A stretch of DNA of 64,000 nucleotides from contig VXAA01006526.1 of the NCBI GenBank assembly GCA_013399115.1, positions 320,962 through 384,961 on the forward strand, written 5' to 3'. Each line of letters begins with the position of its first letter. The first letter of the stretch is position 1. The stretch is from Anseranas semipalmata. Its lineage: Eukaryota; Chordata; Aves; Anseriformes; Anseranatidae. Of this stretch, positions 25,151 through 36,800 are shown one piece after another. A model generated the notes under the pieces. That model saw only the letters and a list, made by a program, of their open reading frames with translations. It was not told where the DNA came from and made no database searches. The position numbers and the translations under genes are program-made.

Positions 25151-27609
25151 GCTCCGGGCGAGGCTCTGGTGGCTGCCTTTGAAGCGGCGGGGTGAAGATC
25201 AGGTGGGTCTCCACCTCCTCCTGCCTTTGGGACCCAGCCTCGGCATCAGCCGCCGCGCTCCCAGCAGCACGATGCTCAGAGACGGCATCATCTGACGACT
25301 CGTGTCAGGCCCTGGGCTCACCAGCTCGATGAAGACATCCCGAAAGCTAAGGACATATGTAAATGTTTAGAGGTGCACGCGTTAGATGTTAGCTAGCTGG
25401 CAGAACGAGACGCGGGAGCTTTTAGAAGCAGGTAGTGTGTCTGGGCATCAGTCAGCACTTTTTGCATCAGAATTGACAAAAAAAGGGTTGGCAGATTTAA
25501 TTAAAAGCAGTATTGTGATGAAGAGAAGCCCGATACTGAAGTAATATGGCAAAACTAGTATCTAAACTACTTTTCTCCCACGGGAAGATTAAGTTGGAAG
25601 TTACCACTTTAATCAACTGTAAGATGCGACAGTGTTTATGACAAACAGTATTGAGAACCATCCCCAGGAACAGTGCAACAGGTGCCAAGATATTGCTCTC
25701 ACGAATTTTAGACAGCAGAATGAATAGGCCTTAATAATCTAAGAGATGCCAGAGTGATGAACATACGTTAGCCTTCATTGCACACGCCAGGTACTCAGTG
25801 CTACTGATCTGAGTAGAACAATTTTTAGCATTTTTTCCTACCCATTAAGTCCCTTTAACATCTGGCAGCATCAGGTAGGGTACCAAATCCCATAATGATT
25901 CACCTATACAAGTGTCAGTTGTCTCTTTGTTTCCTTCCTCAGTGAGATCTCTGCATGCACCTCACAGCAGCTGTGCAAGATGCATCAGGGGACGTGTATG
26001 TGGTCCCTTTCCCAGCTCGCATCTCTAACTTTCTGCTGTGTAGCAGCCACACGACCAACTTCACCCCATCTCTCTGAGTTTCATTAGTTACTGTGACCTT
26101 AGAAATCACAGACAAACTATCAAAGTTTGCCAGTATTCCGTCAAAAGCTGATTTCGATTAAATTCCACCAGAAAACACGTGCTGTCCCCCATGGCTTTGA
26201 AACTTCCCTGATGAGACACTTTGGGGTTTTCTGGCAGCAACTGGGTCCCTTCCTTGTTGCGCAGCTTCTCTGGTGCCTTGCTTTTATGGCCAGTTGAAGG
26301 CAGGACACGCCAATACTGCTGATGAAAGGAGGCTTCCCCTTCGCGCTGACAAGCGCGCTGGTGCTGCTACGGGCAGGAGGAGACCAGGGAACTGCTCCTG
26401 CTTAGATTTTTATTTCCTGGGAGCAGATTAAGGGACTACGTTTATCAAGCCACGGGTTGCGGGAGCGCGCAAACTTCGTCATTTACCAGCGAGCTGATCC
26501 AGAATGATGAAAAACAGTGGTTTCCAAATCCCAAGAGGCACTCCAAATCCAGGGATTTGGGGTTCAAAAAGCACATGTGGGGCTGAAAACCCAACTCCTC
26601 CTCCTCTCACTTCAAGTACACTCCTATGGAGGGGTGCTGAATACAAATGCAACTTGTGATGTCTCCATCTGTCCCTCGCTGCTTAAAGGTGACTCTCCAT
26701 GATAAATTCACATTAGAAAAAAAAATCAAAAAGCCAGTGTGTGGGGACTGTACCAATACCATCGGTATTTGTCTTTGTGCTGGTCATTTGGACCTGGCAC
26801 CTAAGCTGAGCTCCCTTTTGTTCCCAGGCAGCTCACCAAGTGACCCCTCTTCCCACTGCCCTTTGCTGTGCCAGCGTTCAGCCCCAACACCAGCGCAACG
26901 GCCAAAGCCCGCAGAACAAACTGAGCGAGCTCTCCGGGAATGCACACGTACCTCTCTTTCGACCTGCTTCATGGTTCCTTGCGCTACACTTCGACTTTTA
27001 TTACTCACATAATACTACATTTCTATCATCTCTTGTACTACTTATCACTACAGTGGATACATCACTACATCGATTCACGTCCTTGAAACATCAGTCTTCA
27101 GGAGCTTCCAATTTATCTTCTTTAAGCCACTTCTCCAGTTGCATTTTTGCTTCTTACGCTGATTTGAGGAAACTGGTTGGTAAGAGGGGCCTGAAACCAC
27201 ACAAAGCAGGATTATTTCACTCTCTCTGGTTTAATCAGAACAGGCGCAGGTCCAAAACAAATCATCAGCTGAATTTCCTACAAGCGAAATATTGGACACA
27301 ACATGCAGGATTGTGGCAAGCCTTTATGACAACAAGCCCATCGGTGGCCAACATTTTGTATTTGCATCATTATTAATCCGATCTGCCAGATCCGATTCTT
27401 GTAAATCCGTCCCCCCGAAGAGCTGATACACCATACAAAAGGCACACATTGTAAATCCTAGAAAATGACACTTTTCATCAGCGGTGAAAGAGGGACAGGC
27501 AGATTCTGCTGTGTGCTCGCACTTGCTGCACAATGCAGGATTTTATTTTGACCTGTGGCACATTAAAGAAAGAAGCTCAAAACAATTTCATCCCTTTCAA
27601 ACACAGTGG

Positions 27610-27688
27610 GCCAAATTCCCGACTAGCATGAAACGCTGCATATCCACTGAAATCGGTGGAGCTCCGCCAGCTCAGCTGAGAACTTGGC
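27610..27688. repeat. Imperfect terminal-inverted-repeat element (MITE-like)
   Basis: GCCAAATTC at 27610-27618 pairs with GAACTTGGC at 27680-27688 (8 of 9). Inside is CCACTGAAATCGGTGG and a GCCAGCTCAGCTGAGAA segment. The layout resembles a palindromic repeat I associate with archosaurs and turtles, of the form ggccaaattc...ggtgtaactcc...ggagttacaccag...gaatttggcc. The family name was not recognised. Confidence 0.5.
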
Positions 27689-27792
27689 TTTGCATGTCAG
27701 TTCATTCAGCAGTGATTGCACTTGACGTGCAGCACAGAACAAGCATTTGTTTTTAAAAGAAAACAGTGGAGTCCTTCAGTGCTAACGCAGCC

Positions 27793-27816
27793 TATAAATA
27801 GTCCCGGTTCCAAGAA
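27793..27816 (+). promoter_or_regulatory. TATAAATA box with nearby STAT-type palindrome
   Basis: TATAAATA at 27793-27800 is followed eight bases later by TTCCAAGAA (27808-27816), which fits the STAT consensus TTCNNNGAA. A long frame does not follow, so a promoter call is weak. The first motif could equally be a MEF2-like site. Confidence 0.25.
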
Positions 27817-28399
27817 CGGGATTAACTGTCCTTAACTCAGACTCCTATGCATTAGTGCGAAGGGAGAGAAGGAGGAGGAGAAGAAAGCGTATTCTTCCCT
27901 CTTTGGCACGATGACAGCAGGTCTCACCACTCCAGACAAGAAATGACGGTCTGTAGAGCAAGGTAACTTTCCTTTTGTTCAAACCTATAATTGAATCTAT
28001 GCCCTTAATGCCCTCACAGGGACTTTCAGCCCCACCATGTCATCCCATTCCCTCAGCTCTAACTCGTCTTTACCAACCGAAGTGCCCAGGGCCGCTTCAC
28101 TGGTTTCTCACACAGTCCGAAAGGACTGCGCCAATCTCAGCTACACCTTGCTAACATCTTTTCCTTCACAGTGCCCGCTGTCACAGCCAGGCTCACACTG
28201 GGGATTGGGATTGTTTTCTAGACACTGAGCCAAAAACTGACATAGCTGGGTTGGAAGAAAACAGACAAGCCAAAACACGGCCCCGTGGCCGCGGCCAGTA
28301 ACACAATGCCTTTGGACAGCAGCTGAAAATCAGAACAAGTCAGTACAAATGCACTGCACCTGTAAAGCTCCCCTTTCCCTCTTGTTTTGAAACCCGGCA

Positions 28400-28760
28400 T
28401 GAAAAATTGAAATGATCACTTATTGTCCTTTTCTTTCTTGCAACATTATGCCAAGTGCATAATTTTTAGCCAGTAAGGTAAGTTGCAGCACTTTTGCTCC
28501 CAGCTTTCTTTTCAGTTCATACATGTTCACTGAGTAATTGCATGAAGCAAATCTCGCTTTGAGGTTTGGTTGCAAAAAAATATTAAATAGCTGAAATTTA
28601 GGTTTATCGCATAATGCAAGCCACACATGAAAACAGAAATAACAGAACTACGTTGTGAATTCAGACATTTATAAACACAGATTTCCTTTCAACTAATATT
28701 TTGCCATATTTGCTTAAAAGGCACAATTTCAGGATTTCTACCAACAAATTCATAAAAAGC
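28400..28760. promoter_or_regulatory. Candidate conserved noncoding block
   Basis: About 360 bases of AT-rich unique sequence with TGCATAA, TAATTGCATGAAGCAAAT (POU-like words) and ATATTAAATAGC. No ORF of note and no repeat. The call rests on sequence texture only. Confidence 0.22.
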
Positions 28761-31284
28761 AGACCCCACGGCTATACCCATGAATGTTACAATTGAGAAT
28801 ACTGGGCAATGTGTGCGAGTATCCCCGCATAACCACATTACATCAAGTCACTTCCCACACAGAGGTTTGAAGTGCAAAATTCGAGGCAGAACTGCTGCCA
28901 GTATGGAAACCAATCTTATGAATGTGAACCTGGGAATGCTGCAGGTTGTGAGTCTTTCTTACACTGATGTGCAGGGCATGCCATACACAGAGCTCCCAAC
29001 TCTCTTACCTTGGGGGAAAGCACAGCAGAAACCCTTTCCCATTATAATCTCTCTTGTATATTTTGTTTCCTACATGCTATAGTGCTGGGCAGAGTAAAAA
29101 AGTGTGACAGTGCAACAGGAGCTGCTGAACTTTTGCACTTCAAAAATGATGAGCAAGAAAGGAAAACCTCAGGAAAATGCAAAACTACACTTCAACCTGG
29201 ATTTCAGCTCCAGTCAGATCAAGAAATGACCTCTTCCTTGAAGCAGCTTTTAAGCATTCAAAGCACAAACTCCCAGTACGCTGCCTGAAAAGCCCCAGTT
29301 TAGCCTTTAATTTGAGGCTTTGTCATTTGACTGGGGGGAGATAATCAGGACAAGGCTTTGGACCATGCTGCTCAAAACATAACAGACACACCAAAAATCC
29401 AAGCTGACTATATGAAGCAATTAAAGTAGTGTTTACTATTCCATGACAGATAACATGTTGGACTGACCTGCTTAGTACTGAACATTAAGCTGCAAAATTA
29501 CTTATGCTTTGCATTTAGTACTGGCATCAAAACTAACAGCATTAGCTAGCTATTCCCACTGTGAGACGCACGTTCCTTCTGCCAGCTGTGCACGTACGTT
29601 TATAAGCATTGTATTTCATATTTAACATCAATTCCATAGGTTATATTCATCCGTTAACATCACCATTAGGAATTATTGCTAACACTGCTCCAAAACGTAA
29701 AAAGCATATGCAAAACATCCAGGGTGATGCTGCTGGTAAAATTACATCCCTTCCTTACACGCTGGGAGAGCTGAAAAGAAAAGGCTGCAATGCCCACAGG
29801 TCCCCGCAGCAGATCCCAGCCAGATGGCAGAGGGGAAGTACAGAAGCTACAGAGGAAAACTTTGTTTACTCTCCTTCTAGCTACTCGCATCAGCCTTGCT
29901 ACAAAGGGAAGCACAAGATGCCTTTCAAGGGAGCCTGGCAGCTGGAGTATTCTCTCCGAAACGGGCAGCTTTCCATGCTCACCCGCGGGCAGGAGGGACC
30001 TCGATTTTCCATTCCCCAGGGCAGTGCTCTCATGGAGAGGCTGCCGATGAAAGGGAGAGGTAAACACTCCAGCAACGCAGCTCTGCCAGCGTGCTTTTAA
30101 CTGAACTTAGTGCTATGACTGCGTAAAATTATAGTTATCTTTGACTGTAATTTGTCCGGTCAGACACTTGGCATGCCCACGACTCTGCCTTTTGACAAGA
30201 GTTAGGTTTTTGGGTCACGGCTTGTCCCATCCAACACAAACATTGGCCTTTTCCATCTCCCCTGCATTCCTTTCAACTTTCAGTTGCATTACGGTCCTGC
30301 TCTGGGATGTCTGTGGGACGTACACCTCAAATACTGCTGAGCCTCTCTCCCCCCACCCCTTCATCGACTCTGCCTTGAGGTTTTTTCATTATACATTTCC
30401 AAACCTCTACTCGTTACATCTTTTTTGAGACAGTGTGATGAGAACTGTGAATGGACAGTCAGTGAATATCTCGCATTCAGTTCATATCCAGACTGGAACA
30501 TTAATAAATACAAATATCTTATTATGGGATACCCTGCCATCAGTGTGTTGTGGTGGTTTTTTTCGTTTGTTTGTTTTCATATTCTCAGGGACTATTTAAA
30601 TCTAAATCCCTATACTCTGTATTGCAACTCAAGTTATCTGGTTTATTTTCCCCCAGCTCAAATACTTCCAGTGCAGATTCAAAAGTGCAAATTTTCAAAG
30701 GCAGCTCAGCATGCTAATTACAACAGAATCACTGCTGATTTGATCTTACCTGCTGCTTTTGTTGTTGCTGGTTTTTACTATTTACTATTGCCAGACGGGT
30801 GTTTTATGCAACCAATATGCCAGCTCAATGGTCGAAATTATTACAAGACTGCTACTAGAAGGCAATTCCGTGTATTTTAAGAAAATCAGTATTATTTCTT
30901 AAAAAAAGAAGAAACCTATCAAACAAGGTTGTAATTGTATTTAATGCACATTTTGCTTTTAACAGCAATTTGCCAGTTTAAACAGCATAGAGCTTACAAT
31001 GCTTAATTAGTGAAGAGGTTATAGTGCTTATAAAGTTGTATCTAAAATATACCTTATTCATTCTCTATTGAACATTTTAAGACAGTCTAATGTTATAATT
31101 ACATGCTATACAGTAGCAGCATGTTCGCACCACTACAGTTAAGGCCGTGTCAGCATTTTTGTGAACCTTTTTCAGGGTTTGAACACATCAGCCACAAAAT
31201 TACAATGCAGTTTGAAAACAATGAGACATCCAAGATCTCAATCTTGTATCAACTTTAGTCAAATAAGAATAAAAAAGTAAAACA
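28761..31284. other. Gene-free DNA downstream of INSIG2
   Basis: No gene was recognised. Open frames of 163 codons (29609-30100) and 151 codons (30425-30880) show neither family motifs nor splice context and are judged chance. The INSIG2 transcript probably ends near the right edge. Confidence 0.6.
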
Positions 31285-31309
31285 CATGTAATAAAGGACT
31301 CCACCCAAA

Positions 31310-31315
31310 TTTATT
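31310..31315 (-). terminator. Candidate distal INSIG2 poly(A) signal AATAAA
   Basis: Canonical hexamer on the minus strand about 2.5 kb after the stop codon. T-rich and TGTGT-containing DNA lies on its 3' side at about 31288-31265. Alternative upstream hexamers at 32275-32270 and 31652-31647 could produce shorter transcripts. Confidence 0.4.
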
Positions 31316-32689
31316 TTGGATGATTGCTGCCTTTGCAAGACATGCTCAAAATTTCCAAAATGAAATTTAAAAGTTAGTTGACAGCGCAGTCTAATCGGTT
31401 TAGATGAATCTGAGTGCAAACTGCTGTAAAGTGGGTGCCACAAACGCACAATAACCACTTCTCACATACTGCACACATTTTAACATACACAAGGCTGCTT
31501 CTGTGTAAATATTTAGACTGGCAGATAAAAGCAGTTCTACCACCAAGTGAATAATAACAACGACTCATCTCCAGTTGTACACACTTGTTGGTCACGATGA
31601 AAGTAAATTGTTTGCCAAGTCAGCACACTGGCTACTGAGGTACCATTTTATTTCCTATGGTTAGGATAAGAAACACCAACAGCTGAATTTTTATACCATT
31701 CATGTCTTGATAATTCACGAGGGACCTGTCATGCCGCCTACCAAGCTGAAACCATTTGTTCAAGTAAAGAAGGCAGATCAGGCCAAATACTGGACAGAAA
31801 GGACAACAGTTTCTTTCGTGGGATGCCAGAGCCTGCCTAAGGAAACTCACCTTTAGTTCATGCCCAAATGGTTTCCTGGTGTTATTAATTAAATGCTTTT
31901 TATTGCCACATGGTTTGATTAAAGGAAAATCTCTAGTCAGGGAGACTTAAACATGGTCTAGCTCAGCTTAAAGTAAAGAGCATCTGCAAGTGCTTTCTTG
32001 AAACATTACCGAATGAAAGTGTGCTTTAGGTGTTGAATTGTCACAGAACTGTAATAAGCTAATGAAACTTTGTGGAGCTGCAGAACCAAGCTCTTTGTAC
32101 ATCACTTGCTTATTTATTGTTTTTACACTTCCCCATTCAAGAAATTTTCCTTCCTGTGACCATCATTTTTGGAAGCACTCCATCGCATACTTTTCAAACT
32201 TAGAGATAACCATATAAGACTGAAAAAGAGTTGCCTATTTCAAAACTTCATGTACAATGCATATACACATTTATTAATAAAAACTTGTCTAAACATCTAC
32301 TTGTTCTTTGGACCAACTCCAGTCTCCTTAGGTGACTGTAACATTTCTCATAAACCTTTCATGGAAGATTTAAAAAGTATTTCAAGACAAACAAAAAGAA
32401 TACATTAAAACAAGATCAACAGAGAAACAGAAGGAGGAAAACAAAGCAGAAACATTCCACACCAAATTCACTGCTGGCACAGGCTGGCAGAGTCCTCTTC
32501 AAGTCTGCTTTTTGCCTTCTTGCACAGTTTCTTTTGTCTCATGCTCTTAAAAGGGAGCTGCAAAGCCAACATGAGGAAATTCCATGTATGCCCATGAACA
32601 TGGGTCACACTAAAATCCTTCTTCTTAAGAAGGGAACTAATTAGCACATGGCCTATTTCAGCTCTGTCCTACCAGACTTTCTGTGCACA

Positions 32690-32770
32690 GGTATCTGTAA
32701 AATAAGGGTAACAGTTCTTCTATACTTCAGAAAGTTGCTATGAGAACAAATGCATTTATGAGTGCCTGGA
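32690..32770 (+). mobile_element. MIR-like SINE relic in the INSIG2 3' UTR region
   Basis: The stretch reads tatctgtaaaataagggtaa, then agttgctatgagaacaaatg. This resembles the 3' half of the MIR consensus (catctgtaaaatggggataa ... gttgtgaggattaaatg). It is decayed and only about 80 bases long, so the assignment is tentative. Confidence 0.5.
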
Positions 32771-33805
32771 CCAAAGTCACAGCAATACGGGCTACATCAG
32801 TACCTAAAATACAGCCTTGCCTCCTCCTGCCAATCCCTGCAAACAGAACAGGCAGAAGGCAAGAACAATCAAGAGTAACATTGGTAATGGAGGTCTTTCT
32901 GACACTATATGGTAGTGGCTGATTTAGTTCAGCAGAATTAAGTTTCGTAATAAAAAAAACTCTAACATGCTTTTAAAAGGGATCAACACAAGTCAGCTGA
33001 AGGAATTGTGCGAGAATGATCCAAATTGCATCCTGTTACTCAATACAAGAAGTAGTTTCAGAATTTGTCCACATCTAATGATCATCCACACAAATCCATA
33101 TCCAAGCATGTATATTGGTTGTACTAGGGGGGAAAAATAGCAAAGAAATTCCAGCCTCAGTTTCCATTCCTGTGTTCTGGAAATGTGATACTGGGCACAG
33201 ATCACAGACAAACGAAATGATACAGCAATAACCCACACAATCCATATTAAGTTTCCTCACCTGTGATGTGAATAAGAATGATTCAGTGTGTTAATAGGCA
33301 GAAATTGGTTACTTATTGCATCAAGGCTCACCTGTAATCCACGAATTTCTTAAAGGTATTATTAGCTATCATCATGTAAAGAGATCTTCATTCCTAAATT
33401 TGAATCCCTTGTCTTTCATTGAGCTATTAAGAACGAATTCCTCAAAACTTTCAAGATAAAGTGAAGCAGAAGTTTCAGCTACAGAAATGTAGTGCAAAGG
33501 TTCAGTTTGGCACTGCAACATTATGGACAGACAAGAATTTATGGTAAACTCAGTTTAGATTTGGAAAAAAGAATCCTATAATTGAACCAATATTGCAAAT
33601 GTATTGCATACTATTGTAACTTCACAGTAATCAAAAATCTGACATCAAGGTTTCTATAGAAGCAGCAATCACAGATTGCAGTAAAGTATACCACTGAAGG
33701 GAAAAAAATTGCATTTTGGCAATTTCATAGTCAAGTGTTCCTTATGCTCCTCCGACAGTCATTTGTCAGATATTTTCCTGTTTAAAAGGTGCATATTGTT
33801 TCTCC

Positions 33806-33847
33806 TCAGTCCTCATGAGACTTCTCTGCAATGACTTTGCATTCATA
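33806..33847 (-). CDS. INSIG2: INSIG2 exon 6, terminal coding segment
   Basis: The acceptor ctgtttttcag precedes TATGAATGCAAA at 33847. The exon encodes residues 213-225 ([13 protein letters not shown]) and TGA at 33808-33806. It is the short cytosolic tail. KVIAEKSH matches the known INSIG2 tail, and Cys215 lies here. The last residues are ED where I recall QE in human. The exon continues into the 3' UTR. Confidence 0.94.
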   Translation of the reverse strand, partial: YECKVIAEKSHED

Positions 33848-36800
33848 CTGAAAAACAGAAGTTGACAAAAACAACAATAGTAATTTACATAACTAATGAA
33901 AAAGACTATGAACAGGAATTTTCTACAAAACGAGTGGTAAAATAGCTCATCTTACACTTCACCCAGATAAGTTTGGTCTCCCTAAGTTCTGTGCACACAC
34001 TGTTGGCTGCAATTTCTGCCTCCAAGAGCAGCAGACTTAGGAGATAGCTTGACTTCTCCCCAGACACTGGTGTTCCCATTTAGCTCCTGGTCCTGAGATG
34101 ACTAAAAGTATGCAACTGAGCGGACAAAGTGATGCGCTCTGCTTAACAGTGCTAATGGCTCACTAACTAGATCAAAAAGCAAAGATTACCAGTTTCTACC
34201 TTACTCTACATCCTCAATTCAAATAACTGATTAGTATCTATGAAGGAAGCAATGACAGATGGATTAAATCTATTACTAAAAGGCAGTCAGTCCTCCCCTC
34301 CAAACTCACCATTGCCAGCTGCCTGCCAATATTGCCCATAGTTATTCCACCAGCAAAAAATATACATGGCAACCAGGAACGAACGTAAAGGAAATCTGGA
34401 GATGTGTATCTGGAAAAAGAACACATTTTTTAGCTCAACCTTGGGCAATACATAAGAGTCCTCCAATCATAGGAGACAAATCCACAAATTTAAATAATAG
34501 GACACTTCAACTCAAAAAGCCACTATTATAGAAACTTAATTACTTACAGCAAATAACAAATGAGGCTTCTTATTGATTATAATCCCATTTGTCCAATGAA
34601 AAAGAAAATGTTACATTGTTGGTAAAGGCAGCAATTTTATTGAAATAAGCAACTCCCAACTAAAAGTCTCACCTGCAAACACAAAGCTTTCAAAAATTTA
34701 TTTTACGCTCCAAATTAAGTGCTGGCAGCTTTGGAAATCATGCCAAATTCTGCCCCTTCGGTTATTGTGATTTTATGGTATAGCTTCAGGATACTACTAT
34801 TTAGCCTTAAAGAATTAAAATACTTACTGATAAACTCCATTGTAGACCAGAAACTGTGACACCAACGTGGCCAGGAAAGCAATTCCTACTCCGAGACCAA
34901 AGCCACTTCGTGATCTATCAAACGTCCACCACAGTCCAATTGACAGGGCTGCTAATGTCAGAGACAACTGGATATTGTTGGCAAAATCCACTTTCTGTGT
35001 TAATTGTTAAGGATAAGCTTGGAAATATCAAATACAAATGTAAAGTAGCTTTCTTCATTCTGTTTGTCATATTTTGGCATAACAGATAGTTTGTCTCACC
35101 ATAAAAAATACAGCACTAGCTGTATCAGCTACCATACAGCTATCAGGTATAAGGAAATGAACCTTGTAAATGTTGCCAGTACATGAGGAAACTAAAAATG
35201 TAAGTCACTTCTTCACATTTTCAGGGTCTCAGCACTGTACAAGAACAAAGACTATACACCTTCCAGATAACACTAGAGTTTTAGACTCACATACAATGCA
35301 CGTCACTGTTCAGAGTAAGGACATTTCATCCTCACCTGGTCCTTTATTATACTCTGCATGGAATCTTAAATCTAACATTAGACTCCTCTAAATGCCAGGG
35401 ATTTATTGGAAGAAAAAAAAAAAAAAAAAATATTTGTCACTCTTACTTCAATTGCAATTATGTTTAATTTACCTGTTAGTTTACAAACATGTTCAGCAAA
35501 AAATTTAAAAAATAATGCTTTCAATAAAACAAAATGTAAATAATATTACTATGAAAGTATTCAACATTGAGAATCAGTTTTTATCAAACCTGCAATAAAA
35601 GTGTGAGTCACTCCAGATATCTTTGTAGTATCCCACCTTCTTCAAAATGTTTTGGAAATACTAACTCATCCTCACTACTACTTTCCAAAATGGATTATTG
35701 AAAAGGAGGCTGTCAAGTTTCATAAGCCTGAAAGAAAATTTAATGGGATGACAACATAAAACCACTGTCCTATTTTCTCACACTGGCCTGGAGAGAGACC
35801 TAAAGGAAATTAGAAAAGTTCAACTAACAAATAAATTAATTAATTACAGGATAAAAATCAATAGCACCAGACAAAATGTCCAACGACCAAAACCCACACC
35901 AAATATGGTAATGTGCAGAACTAGTAATAAACTGAAAAGAAAGCTGTCTGGAGAGCTGTCAAGGGAGAAACACAGACAGTACATTAATGATATTCTGGAA
36001 TATGTGTAACAGCTGTTAGAAAACTGCAAGAAGGTTTGCTGTAAATAATCTGACCCATGCAGAGAGAAGCTGTCAATTCTCTCGCATTGCTTAAAGGCAG
36101 CAAAGTTGTATGTGCTTTCTGAACAGCTATGGTCCAAGGCTGGTGAGAACCACAGGACCACATTAACGAATCTGTGACAAAGAAAGAGCAAGGTTTGTCA
36201 GGGACAGCAAGAATTACTCTGAACCTCGATGGCTCCAGCTCATCTGGCCACACTGCACAGGACAGCTTGTGGGAGCAAAACCAGTCAACAGCAAACATCC
36301 AACGGCCAAGCCACCTCAGTAAGAATTCAGACTGCCCTCACGCCATTCACTTAACTTGCGCTCTTTTCCTGGAAAGGAGGAGATTCAGTAGCACACAACC
36401 AGAAACTTAGCACTCCCCCCACAAATTTCTGCTAACCGTGTTGGAGCTGACACTGAAAGAAATGAGAGCTCCAAAGATGATAAATTTTCTTTCTCATCAG
36501 TTTATAGAACCCAATTTTTACAGACAGACAGACACTGGTTTTACCTAGCCGAGGAGGCACCAGCCATGACTACACAAAACCCCCGAGACTCCCCGTGCTG
36601 CCGGTAAGCTGTGCCAATCCGCGTGACAAACGCCCTGTTACCTAGCATGCCCCCAGCACCACTGGCTGCTTCAGAGGGAAGGAATGCCAGTTTCCAGCAC
36701 ACTTGTGCAAGGTCGTACATGAACAGCTACACAATTAGGAGCAAGATAATGTACGGTAACACACGCAGTGACTTCTAATTGCTCTTACCACAGGAAAGGG

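Larger units (their letters stand above)
25151..28399. other. Gene-free DNA
   Basis: No gene was recognised. It contains a GC-rich patch at about 25.15-25.3 kb, the palindromic MITE-like element at 27.6 kb, and a TATAAATA with a STAT-type TTCCAAGAA at 27.79-27.82 kb. A 178-codon open frame at 26840-27376 has no family similarity that I can see. Confidence 0.65.
31285..33805 (-). other. INSIG2: INSIG2 3' untranslated region (end uncertain)
   Basis: Non-coding AT-rich sequence follows the INSIG2 stop. Minus-strand AATAAA signals occur at 32275-32270, 32118-32113, 31903-31898, 31652-31647 and 31315-31310. None is closer to the stop than about 1.5 kb. The most distal is followed after about 20-30 bases by TGTGTTTT and a T-rich stretch, which fits a cleavage site near 31290. 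That would give a 3' UTR of about 2.5 kb. Which signals are used cannot be told from sequence. A MIR-like relic lies inside it at about 32.7 kb. Confidence 0.45.

Noticed and set aside
26840..27376. 178-codon plus-strand open frame
   Set aside because: Low-complexity Ser/His/Leu composition, no motif, and it overlaps other chance frames. Not called as a gene.
29609..30100. 163-codon open frame
   Set aside because: No family resemblance and competing frames on the opposite strand. Nothing supports translation.
30425..30880. 151-codon frame with hydrophobic, aromatic-rich stretches that look membrane-like
   Set aside because: The Phe/Tyr/Leu richness follows from T-rich DNA. There is no orthologue that I recognise and no exon signals.
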